5,285 nucleotides of DNA from an uncultured Bryobacterales bacterium (GTDB taxonomy: Bacteria; Acidobacteriota; Terriglobia; Bryobacterales; UBA6623): the NCBI GenBank assembly GCA_946887065.1, contig CAMPKL010000301.1, forward strand, positions 1 to 5,285, given 5' to 3'. The notes below the pieces were generated by a model. The model searched no databases. It was not told where the DNA came from and saw only the letters and a list, made by a program, of their open reading frames with translations. The number at the start of each line of letters is the position of its first letter. The first letter of the stretch is position 1. Both the position numbers and the translations under genes were made by a program. This document shows, piece by piece, positions 1 through 5,285 of this stretch.

Positions 1-2
1 CA

Positions 3-197
3 TCTGACGTCGCCTGGCTATTGCGAACGATGGGCAAAATTGAGGACCGCCATCTCGCTGCGGCGCTGGCCGATGCCGGCGCTGACAATTTGGAAGTGGA
101 GACATTCGCCGGCGCCATCCGGGCGCGTCTGACCCAGCTAGAGCAGGTGGCCGTTTCGGCGACCAGACAAACATCCGTGATCGAGCCCAGGGGCTAG
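3..197 (+). CDS. C-terminal fragment of an unrecognised protein (64 aa visible)
   Basis: This frame is open from the left edge to a TAG stop at 195-197, so the start lies outside the window. The visible residues begin SDVAWLLRTMGKIEDRHLAA and continue as alternating helical stretches rich in Ala, Leu, Glu and Arg (for example an AIRARLTQLEQVA helix), ending in a polar tail ...TSVIEPRG. The amphipathic composition and the interruption of the other two forward frames by stops within this stretch support real coding. The 'DVxW...R...drhl..Al..aGa..e.E.Fa.aiRaRl.qL' pattern reminds me of C-terminal tails of uncharacterised acidobacterial proteins, but that is memory, not a search. No function is assigned. 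The gene is separated from the tad-like operon by more than 400 bases and probably belongs to another transcription unit. No convincing terminator follows. Confidence 0.6.
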   Translation, partial: SDVAWLLRTMGKIEDRHLAAALADAGADNLEVETFAGAIRARLTQLEQVAVSATRQTSVIEPRG

Positions 198-600
198 GTC
201 AGGATGGGCTGGAGAATGCCACTGGGCACCGTCCGCCTTTTCCGAAGCGCGGGACCTCGAAAAGTTCATCGACTCATCCGGCGTTGACACAATCGTCCAG
301 CTTACAGGCCGATCCCAGCTTAGCCGTCCCGATGAAGCCATGCTCTCGCTCGTAATCGCAAACCGCCCCAAGACTGGGCCGCGGTCCCAATCGCCGACGA
401 CGTACGCGTCCATCGCCGCATCACAGCCAATGACACCCCCTTTCAGCCAATTCGCATAAAGATGGCGTCCACGCTGGGCGAGGATCTGACGGTCGAACCT
501 GCCGGAACGGTCCCGCCCGAATCGCCGCACTGACAGCCTTTCGCTGCGCAAATCCTCCCAGTACGCAAATGTCTTTTGCCGAACAGGGAACCCACTAGTT
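198..600. other. Intergenic stretch with no supported gene; short conflicting open frames
   Basis: I find no credible gene, tRNA, repeat array or insertion sequence here. Several overlapping frames are open by chance or decay: forward 181-459 (no ATG before 340), forward 336-530, and reverse 138-551. Each has short protein-like patches, but none has a ribosome binding site, a recognisable family motif or a consistent single frame. The reverse frame also runs into the upstream coding tail. The stretch may be ordinary GC-rich spacer or a decayed gene. Confidence 0.5.
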
Positions 601-604
601 TCAG

Positions 605-620
605 TGGTACTAAGGTACCA
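605..620. promoter_or_regulatory. Candidate operator: perfect 6-bp inverted repeat TGGTAC-N4-GTACCA
   Basis: The arms TGGTAC (605-610) and GTACCA (615-620) are exact reverse complements separated by TAAG. The dyad ends 7 bases before the -35 hexamer of the candidate tad operon promoter, a usual place for an activator or for a repressor that contacts the -35 region. There is no T-run, so it is not a terminator. The regulator is unknown; operator function is inferred from position and symmetry only. Confidence 0.35.
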
Positions 621-627
621 ATGTATC

Positions 628-656
628 TTGCTACCGACATATGTCTGGGGTATAGT
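628..656 (+). promoter_or_regulatory. Candidate sigma70-type promoter for the tadE-tadF-tadG-like operon
   Basis: A -35 element TTGCTA (628-633, four of six matches to TTGACA) and a -10 element TATAGT (651-656, five of six matches to TATAAT) are separated by an ideal 17-bp spacer. Transcription would begin near 662-665, giving a leader of about 50 bases before the ATG at 712. The surroundings are more A+T-rich than the rest of the window. The inverted repeat at 605-620 lies just upstream. Confidence 0.55.
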
Positions 657-697
657 CGTGCCTGTTCATCTGGCTAGATGGCCGCCCCTTGCGCCTC

Positions 698-703
698 AGG
701 AGG
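698..703 (+). promoter_or_regulatory. Strong ribosome binding site AGGAGG fixing the TadE-like start
   Basis: AGGAGG lies 8 bases before the ATG at 712. It argues for that ATG over the in-frame GTG at 604, which would place the promoter and the operator-like repeat inside the coding region and add 36 residues without family resemblance. Confidence 0.8.
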
Positions 704-711
704 AAGGAGAG

Positions 712-1212
712 ATGGGTCTGATCGGGAACTTGCGCCCGATGCATCGCAAATTAGACCGGCGATACGGCTCCGGGTTGGTCGAGTTCTGTCTCGTGTTTCT
801 GCTCTTTGTTAGCTTTATATTCGGTTTCTTTTCAATAAGTTTCTGGCTATTTTCTAAGGCAGCACTTCATCACGCGGCCCGCGAGGGTGTCCGCTTCGCC
901 ATTACCGCCAAGACGCTCAACGGCCTCGCCCACGACGCGTCTATCAAGCAGGTTGTTCGCGACAATGCCTTCGGCCTGTTATCCGGTGCGGGCCAGACCG
1001 ACGCCATCATCATTGAGTACTTCGCCGCCGATGGTACGGGCGCAACGTCCGCCAACGCCGCCGGCAACCTGGTCAAAGTCTCCATTCGCAACTACCAAGC
1101 CCCGCTGCTGGTCGCCCCGATACTGCTCGCGCTTCCCGGATCCGTCACGCTCAATGTCAGTTCCGTCGACAAAATGGAGCCGTTTCCTGGGGAACCTCCG
1201 GCCCGTACGTAG
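712..1212 (+). CDS. tadE: TadE-type minor pseudopilin of a Flp/Tad pilus system
   Basis: The product is a 166-aa envelope protein of the TadE family, predicted to be a minor pilin-like subunit of a tight-adherence (type IVc) pilus or related secretion machine. Residues 1-18 are basic (MHRKLDRRY). They are followed by a prepilin-peptidase-type site, G19 then SGLVEF, with the diagnostic Glu at mature position +5 (E24) and Phe after it. Residues 25-47 form one very hydrophobic membrane segment. Next comes the TadE-typical helix ALHHAAREGVRFA (about 50-62) and a roughly 100-residue extracytoplasmic domain with predicted beta strands, ending in a Pro-rich tail. The start is set by the AGGAGG at 698-703. 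It is first in an operon with the second TadE-like gene (28-base gap) and the TadG-like gene. The membrane segment uses many A/T-ending codons, unlike the rest of the gene. TadE versus TadF cannot be settled by eye; family assignment is firm. Confidence 0.88.
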   Translation: MGLIGNLRPMHRKLDRRYGSGLVEFCLVFLLFVSFIFGFFSISFWLFSKAALHHAAREGVRFAITAKTLNGLAHDASIKQVVRDNAFGLLSGAGQTDAIIIEYFAADGTGATSANAAGNLVKVSIRNYQAPLLVAPILLALPGSVTLNVSSVDKMEPFPGEPPART

Positions 1213-1240
1213 CGGCCCGTGATCGTGCTTGGATCCCGCC

Positions 1241-1840
1241 ATGAACTTTCACTTCACACGAGCATCCCGGTTTGACGTCTCCCGCAACCCCGCCAGGGGA
1301 CAGGCCCTGATCGAATTCGCCTTGACGATGCCGATTCTGATCCTCATCGCCTTTGGAACGCTCTCCGCGTCGCAACTGCTGGAGCGGCACCTCACCGTCC
1401 TCCAGCTAGTCCGCAACGCAGGCAACATGTACTCGCGGTCTGTCGATTTCTCCCTCGTCCAGAATCGTGAGCTTTTACTCACGTCATCCGCCGGACTTTC
1501 GATGACCCTCAACGGCGGCGATGGAGTCGTTTATCTCTCGACCGTTGAGGTTGCGGCAGCCGGGTCGAATAGCGGCTTCCCCGTCGTCACCAATCGCGTC
1601 TCCATCGGAGAGGTTTCCTTGATGCCCAGCCGTGTCGCTACTCCTGCCGCGCTACTGTCGAACGGCGATGTGGATGACTACGAGAACGATCCCCTCGCGC
1701 GTGCGACCGTTGCCTCCGGCCTGACGCTGGAGGACGGCGACATTGCCTACGTCGTTGAGGCCTACCACACGCCGACGGACATGCCGGTCGTGGACCTCTT
1801 CTTCGGTCAGCAGCGCCTTGGCGCCGCGGCGTACTACTAA
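1241..1840 (+). CDS. Second TadE/TadF-type pseudopilin
   Basis: The product is a 199-aa single-pass envelope protein. It has a 20-residue basic leader ending ARG20, a prepilin-like cleavage site followed by QALIEFAL (E25 at +5 of the mature protein) and a hydrophobic segment at about 26-43 (FALTMPILILIAFGTLSA). The family helix after it (ERHLTVLQLVRNAGNMYSRS, about 48-67) precedes a 130-residue domain ending ...FFGQQRLGAAAYY. Known TadE/TadF proteins are processed by the TadV peptidase and act as accessory pseudopilins. Position between a TadE-like and a TadG-like gene matches tadF in canonical loci, but I see no feature that separates TadF from TadE, so no symbol is given. The ATG at 1241 has only a weak GGA at 1231-1233; an in-frame TTG at 1229 would add four residues. 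Translation may depend on the upstream gene, whose stop is 28 bases earlier. Confidence 0.85.
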   Translation: MNFHFTRASRFDVSRNPARGQALIEFALTMPILILIAFGTLSASQLLERHLTVLQLVRNAGNMYSRSVDFSLVQNRELLLTSSAGLSMTLNGGDGVVYLSTVEVAAAGSNSGFPVVTNRVSIGEVSLMPSRVATPAALLSNGDVDDYENDPLARATVASGLTLEDGDIAYVVEAYHTPTDMPVVDLFFGQQRLGAAAYY

Positions 1841-1843
1841 CGC

Positions 1844-1849
1844 GAGGAG
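1844..1849 (+). promoter_or_regulatory. Ribosome binding site GAGGAG of the TadG-like gene
   Basis: GAGGAG sits 5 bases before the ATG at 1855 and just after the previous gene's stop (1838-1840). It supports this start and tight operon linkage: only 14 bases separate the two coding regions. Confidence 0.7.
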
Positions 1850-1854
1850 CGACG

Positions 1855-3225
1855 ATGACGAAATTCCAGACGTCCCGACAACCAGGAGATAGAAGCGGCC
1901 AGATCATCATCATGCTGCTGTTCTTGATGATCGGCCTGGGCGGGTTCATGGGATTGGCTTGCGATGCGGTCTTCGCCTTCGTCGTGAAGTCGCAATTGAC
2001 CACTGCCGTCGATGCAGCCGCCCTAGCCGCTTCCCGGGCGCTAAATAAGGGGGCCACGGTCGCTCAGCAACAGGCCTCGGTGAATGAAACCGTTGCCGAA
2101 ATGATGGCGGCCAATTTCCCGACTGGCCTGCTTAAGACCAGGAATCTCACCTATGGGCCGCCCACGGTCGTGGACAACGGCGATGGCACTCGCACGATAT
2201 CCGTCCTTGGTCATGTGGACTCTCCTACTTTCTTCATGAGTTTGCTCGGCTGGAACAAGGTGCCGGTAGCGGCGCTCGGCCAGTCTGTGCGCCGCGACGT
2301 CGTCCTCACCTTAGTCTTGGACCGCTCCGGCTCGATGAATGGCGCTCCGGGATCGTCTCCGGGGCCTACCGCTTTCGATGATCTCAAGGCGGCGTCCCTT
2401 GACTTCCTGGATTTTTTCGACAACACCCGCGATCAACTGGGCCTCGTCGTGTTCGGCTCAAGCACCCGGCTTGATTTCGCGCCGGCGACCAACTTCAAGG
2501 GTTCCATCACTGCCTTGATCAACGCTCACGTCGCCGAAACGAGCGGCACCAACGCGCCCGATGCGCTTTGGACCGCCTACTCAGCCTTGACCGCGGTCGG
2601 CAGTCCCACCGCACTCAACGTCATCGTGTTTTTCACCGACGGCGTCGCAACCGGATTCTCCGCGGATTTCACTGTCGGCAAGGGACTGTGCGCCGGCTCG
2701 GTGGTCAACGGCGTCACCCAAACCTTCAGCCAACCGAACAACGACGCGGCGAAAGGGTTGCTCGTCTATGCCGCCGATCCGCCGCCTGTCGTGGGCGACG
2801 AGTCAAATTACCAATCCGCCTGCGGTTGGAACGAGGCCGACCTGAAGAGCCGCATCGACCTGATACCGCCCACCGACACGCATGGCACGAGCGTCATGGG
2901 ACCCCGCCTCATACCCTTCATGTCCGGCGGCGCGGTCACCATGCGCGGTCGCAACATCAAGGCCGTCGCCGATAATCTCAGCGTAAATACCGCCGCGCGT
3001 GCGCGCCGCGATCCGGACATCGAAGCGACCATCTACGCAATCGGCCTCGGCGGAGGGGAATACCCCGCGGACGATGAACTGCTGCGCATGATCGCCAACG
3101 ATCCCGCGTCGATCGCGTACGACCCAAACGAACCGCAGGGGCTCTACGTCTACGCGCCCGACGCCTCGCAACTGCGCAACGCATTCCGCCGTGTCGCCAG
3201 CCAGGTCACGCGGCTCGTCAATTAG
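1855..3225 (+). CDS. tadG: TadG-like pilus-assembly protein with von Willebrand factor A domain
   Basis: The 456-aa product is predicted to be membrane-anchored with an extracytoplasmic VWA domain, acting in adhesion or assembly of a Tad pilus. Residues 13-61 match the Flp-pilus TadE/G-like N-terminal module: RSGQIIIML, a hydrophobic segment (about 17-45), then QLTTAVDAAALAASRAL. The 'G-xxxx-E' processing site of the two upstream pseudopilins is absent here (Met where Glu would be). The VWA domain starts near residue 148 (DVVLTLVLDRSGSM) and has a complete metal-ion-dependent adhesion site: D156, S158, S160, T232 (SGTNAPDAL) and D262 (FFTDG). Between FFTDG and the last strand (IYAIGLGGG, about 393-401) lies a long loop-rich insertion with C280 and C323, the only cysteines besides C37. 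The end (YVYAPDASQLRNAFRRVASQ) is typical of acidobacterial homologues as I remember them. It is last in the operon; its stop codon overlaps the end of a convergent gene. Confidence 0.88.
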   Translation: MTKFQTSRQPGDRSGQIIIMLLFLMIGLGGFMGLACDAVFAFVVKSQLTTAVDAAALAASRALNKGATVAQQQASVNETVAEMMAANFPTGLLKTRNLTYGPPTVVDNGDGTRTISVLGHVDSPTFFMSLLGWNKVPVAALGQSVRRDVVLTLVLDRSGSMNGAPGSSPGPTAFDDLKAASLDFLDFFDNTRDQLGLVVFGSSTRLDFAPATNFKGSITALINAHVAETSGTNAPDALWTAYSALTAVGSPTALNVIVFFTDGVATGFSADFTVGKGLCAGSVVNGVTQTFSQPNNDAAKGLLVYAADPPPVVGDESNYQSACGWNEADLKSRIDLIPPTDTHGTSVMGPRLIPFMSGGAVTMRGRNIKAVADNLSVNTAARARRDPDIEATIYAIGLGGGEYPADDELLRMIANDPASIAYDPNEPQGLYVYAPDASQLRNAFRRVASQVTRLVN

Positions 3226-3820
3226 GGTTGTCGGCCGCCTTTAGTTCCGGCCAAGTCTTCGGCTTCCACTCGCGCGCCAACCGGTTGCCCTCAGCAATCT
3301 GCGCCGGCGTCATCTCCGAGACTCTGGATCCATCCTTGCGGAACGCCTCGGGAAGGTCTCTCGTGGCCAACTGGAACCACTTGTGGTACTGCACCAGGTC
3401 GCCCTTGCCTGAATAGTAGTAAGCCAACTCCAGCTGCGCCGGCGCATATCCTTGCTCCGCCGCGAAGCGGTAAAAGCGCTCGCGGTCCGTTTCCATGAGC
3501 GTTGCGGCGAAGTGGCACAGCGCTTCTGGGTTTCCTTGGGCTGCCGCCATGCGCAGCCACTTGGTCCCCTGCAGCCAGCTATCGCCGCTAGGTTGACTTG
3601 GAGTTTTGAATTTGCCTAAGTAATAGAATCCCAACTTCACTTGCGCCGCCGCGTCGCCGCCTTCGGCCAGGGCGGTCAGCCGTTCGAGCGAACCCTTCAC
3701 TCCCATCCTCAGCGCCTCGGTGCAAGTCTCGGCATTCTCGCAAGCGAAATCCTGCGGAAAGGCCATCAAGGGCAGCGCTACAGCCGCCGTCAACGCCAAT
3801 CGATTCAGCCCTCTGCGCAT
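3218..3820 (-). CDS. Secreted Sel1-repeat (TPR-like) protein
   Basis: The product is a 200-aa exported protein with Sel1-like repeats, a helical-hairpin scaffold for protein-protein contacts; no enzymatic motif is seen. Residues 1-20 form a signal peptide (RRGLNR basic end, hydrophobic LALTAAVALPLM, likely cleavage after A20). C27 and C33 follow (CENAETC). Repeat-like units lie at about 56-95 (DAAAQVKLGFYYLG ... WLRMAAAQG), 97-123 (NPEALCHFAATLM ... FAAEQG) and 125-154 (APAQLELAYYYSGKGD ... WFQLA). A tail with MTPAQIAEGNRLAREWKPK is common in this family. It begins 39 bases after the RegA-like gene on the same strand, with no obvious terminator between, so co-transcription with the two-component genes is likely. 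A GTG directly before the ATG (3821-3823) is an equally possible start. Its stop overlaps the end of the convergent TadG-like gene. Confidence 0.82.
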   Translation of the reverse strand: MRRGLNRLALTAAVALPLMAFPQDFACENAETCTEALRMGVKGSLERLTALAEGGDAAAQVKLGFYYLGKFKTPSQPSGDSWLQGTKWLRMAAAQGNPEALCHFAATLMETDRERFYRFAAEQGYAPAQLELAYYYSGKGDLVQYHKWFQLATRDLPEAFRKDGSRVSEMTPAQIAEGNRLAREWKPKTWPELKAADNPN

Positions 3821-3859
3821 CACTCCGCTTTAGCATAACGCCGCCGGTCTGTTCCTCTT

Positions 3860-4411
3860 CTAAACCGTCGGCGGATACTTGAATAGCTTCCGCTGCAACG
3901 AACGCCGGTGCAGACCAAGCAGCTTGGCCGCTTGGGAGATGTTGCCGTCGCAATCAGCCAGCACGCGCTGGATGTGCTCCCATTCGACGCGCGCCAAACT
4001 CGGCACCTGCACCTCTTCCGGAGTCTCGGTGGAGCCCTCCTGACCACTCGCGATCCGCTCGTACTCCTGCACGATTTGATCGGCGTCGGCCGGCTTGGTC
4101 AGGTAGTGATCGGCGCCCAGTTTGGTGGCGGTCAACGCCGTCGCAATACTGCCGTAGCCGGTGAGCATGATGATGCAAATGGTATCGTCCAGCTCCCGTA
4201 AGCGTCGAACGATCTCCAATCCGCCCGTCTCCGGCAAGCGCAAGTCCACGATCGCCAAATCGGGACTGTGAATCGCCGCTTTCTTGAGAGCGCTGTCGGC
4301 GTCTCCCGCTTCACTCGCCTCCCAACCGCGTGACGCCATGGCCCGCGCCAGGCGGCGGCGAAAGATCTCGTCGTCGTCGACAACCAACACGGCTCGTTCC
4401 GGTTGGTTCAT
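3860..4411 (-). CDS. regA: RegA/PrrA/ActR-family redox response regulator with Fis-type HTH
   Basis: The 183-aa cytoplasmic transcription factor has a receiver domain (about 7-120): acidic cluster D12-D14 in VVDDDEIF, phospho-acceptor D56 (AIVDLRLP), T84 (MLTGYGS) and K106 (LTKPAD). The segment TGYGSIATALTATKLGADHY followed by LTKPADAD is nearly the RegA/PrrA signature. A short acidic linker (about 122-136) leads to a Fis-type DNA-binding domain, RVEWEHIQRVLADCDGNISQ followed by AAKLLGLHRRSLQRKL (about 141-176), which again fits the RegA family (WEHIQRV...HRRTLQR). Known RegA proteins control photosynthesis, respiration and nitrogen or carbon fixation genes according to redox state; targets here are unknown. 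Its ATG overlaps the kinase stop codon (ATGA, 4408-4411), indicating translational coupling. A GAGG (4422-4425) lies 10 bases upstream. The hinge lacks the run of prolines I recall in proteobacterial RegA. Confidence 0.9.
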   Translation of the reverse strand: MNQPERAVLVVDDDEIFRRRLARAMASRGWEASEAGDADSALKKAAIHSPDLAIVDLRLPETGGLEIVRRLRELDDTICIIMLTGYGSIATALTATKLGADHYLTKPADADQIVQEYERIASGQEGSTETPEEVQVPSLARVEWEHIQRVLADCDGNISQAAKLLGLHRRSLQRKLFKYPPTV

Positions 4412-5285
4412 CTCAGCGGTACCTCAAAGGTCACTCGCGTCCCGCGGCCGGCGGCCGACTCGAAGGTCAATCCGCCGCCCAGACGATGAGCCAGCGTACG
4501 CACTAAAAACACGCCGAGCCCCATGCCCTTGCCGGGTTCCTTGGTGGTGAAGAACGGTTCGCCGACGTGCCGCAACGTTTCCTCCGTCATGCCCGAGCCT
4601 GCGTCTTCGACGAGCAGTTGCAGCAGACCGCCGTCGACGGTCGCGGAGACAGTCACCATGGCGCGGTTCGCGCTCGCGTCCACTGCATTCCGGATCAATG
4701 CGACCAGGGCTTGCTCGACCGCGCGGCGCGGGACGACAAGCGTCGCGCCTTCGGCGCTTTCAGCGATCTTGGTACGGATCCGGCTGCTCGGACCGAACTC
4801 AGCGAGCGTGGTCGAGATCAGATCACCGACTTGAACTGGAACCGAGGCTTCGCCCGCCGGTTCGGCGCCTTCCATGCTCATGCGCGTCAGGATCTGTCGG
4901 CAGCGTTCGACTTCCGTGCGAATGAGCCTGCTGTCCGCGGCCAGGGAGTCAATGGCCTCGGATTCTTCGTCCGTTTGTTGAACGGCGTAGCGCTCGACTT
5001 CTTTCGCTACGACGGCGATCGTCGCGAGCGGCGTACTCAACTCGTGCGCGGCGCCGGCAGCCAGCGTGACCAAAGAAGCCAGCCGGTCCTTCTTTGCCAA
5101 CTCTTCTTGCAATTGGATCAGCGAGGCCTCGCGCTCGCGCAATAGTTCTGAAATCTTTCCCGAGAACATCGCCACCAAGAACGCGGCGGCGCCAAAGCTG
5201 ACCCACATACCGATCAGATGCAGATTGGGGCCTGGCTCGGTGCGATGCATCTCCAGCACCGGGATGGGCCAATAGATCCAGAACA
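4408..5285 (-). CDS. regB: RegB/PrrB-family redox sensor histidine kinase, N-terminus outside window
   Basis: The C-terminal 291 aa are visible (numbered from the first full codon at the right edge); the frame runs off that edge, so most membrane segments are missing. The family is usually over 400 aa. The visible part starts FWIYWPIP and enters the last membrane helix with the RegB-typical HLIGMWVSFGAAAFLVAMF (about 21-40). A coiled-coil linker (42-68) follows, then the H-box AAGAAHELSTPLATIAVVAK (75-94) with phospho-acceptor H80, close to RegB's AHELGTPLATI. The ERCRQIL motif holds C128, the likely counterpart of the redox-active cysteine of RegB. The ATPase domain has the N-box (ALIRNAVDAS, N199), G1 (VEDAGSGM, D227), F-box (GEPFFTTK) and G2 (GKGMGLG). 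An internal GTG at 5257-5259 is not a credible start, since it would cut off the membrane sensor. The kinase should phosphorylate the RegA-like protein encoded directly downstream with a 4-bp overlap. Confidence 0.9.
   Translation of the reverse strand, partial: FWIYWPIPVLEMHRTEPGPNLHLIGMWVSFGAAAFLVAMFSGKISELLREREASLIQLQEELAKKDRLASLVTLAAGAAHELSTPLATIAVVAKEVERYAVQQTDEESEAIDSLAADSRLIRTEVERCRQILTRMSMEGAEPAGEASVPVQVGDLISTTLAEFGPSSRIRTKIAESAEGATLVVPRRAVEQALVALIRNAVDASANRAMVTVSATVDGGLLQLLVEDAGSGMTEETLRHVGEPFFTTKEPGKGMGLGVFLVRTLAHRLGGGLTFESAAGRGTRVTFEVPLR

Noticed and set aside
184..195. Small hairpin AGCC-N4-GGCT at the upstream gene's stop, considered as a terminator
   Set aside because: Only a 4-bp stem and no following T-run.
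488..505. tRNA T-loop-like string GGTTCGACC on the minus strand
   Set aside because: The flanks do not form the 5-bp T-stem and no acceptor or anticodon arms are present; it is isolated.
138..551. Reverse-strand 137-codon open frame
   Set aside because: No ribosome binding site or family motif, Arg/Ser/Gly-rich composition as expected from GC-rich non-coding sequence, and its end overlaps the better-supported upstream coding tail.
671..693. Sigma54-like -24/-12 promoter (TGGC ... TTGC)
   Set aside because: The GG to GC spacing does not fit the required 10 bases (9 for the nearest pair), and the site would lie almost on the ribosome binding site.
604..711. N-terminal extension of the first pseudopilin from a GTG at 604
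   Set aside because: It would place the promoter and inverted repeat inside the coding region, adds 36 residues before an otherwise normal basic leader, and ignores the AGGAGG placed 8 bases before the ATG at 712.
2568..3184. Arg/His-rich open frames on both strands across the TadG-like gene
   Set aside because: They are shadows of the real coding frame, with skewed composition and no start signals, while the main frame has full VWA motifs.
4523..5145. Forward-strand open frames across the kinase gene
   Set aside because: The reverse-strand frame has all histidine kinase boxes; the forward frames are low-complexity Arg/Ala/Asp-rich shadows.

Overview
The window (about 60% G+C by eye) looks like a chromosomal segment from a free-living bacterium. 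I favour an acidobacterium of the Bryobacterales/Solibacter type. The reasons are the TadE-TadE-TadG(VWA) cassette with a TadG C-terminus of the form 'YVYAPDxSQL...F..VASQV.RL' and a RegB/RegA redox two-component pair. The taxonomy rests on remembered family resemblance and was not computed.

Layout. Bases 3-197 (+) are the C-terminal tail of an unrecognised gene. Bases 198-600 hold no gene I can support, only short conflicting open frames. Bases 605-703 form a compact control region: a 6-bp inverted repeat, a sigma70-like promoter (TTGCTA-N17-TATAGT) and a strong AGGAGG ribosome binding site. It drives three plus-strand genes: a TadE-type pseudopilin (712-1212), a second TadE/TadF-type pseudopilin (1241-1840) and a TadG-like protein with a complete von Willebrand factor A MIDAS (1855-3225). 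This is the tadE-tadF-tadG order of tight-adherence (Flp/type IVc pilus) loci. No Flp pilin, TadA ATPase, secretin or prepilin peptidase is present on either side within the window.

The opposite strand, read right to left, carries a RegB/PrrB-type redox sensor kinase cut by the right edge (4408-5285). Its cognate RegA/PrrA/ActR-type response regulator (3860-4411) overlaps it by ATGA, and a secreted Sel1-repeat protein (3218-3820) follows 39 bases downstream. The Sel1 gene and tadG are convergent and their last codons overlap by 8 bp.

How they work together. The plus-strand operon should supply envelope components of a Tad-like adhesion/secretion apparatus. The minus-strand operon should sense respiratory redox state, phosphorylate RegA and change transcription of target genes. 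No direct link between the two operons is visible. I see no strong sign of a wholly new system; the most useful leads are the isolated tadEFG-like cassette with its promoter/operator architecture, the cysteine-containing insertion in the VWA protein, and the Sel1 protein attached to a redox two-component operon.
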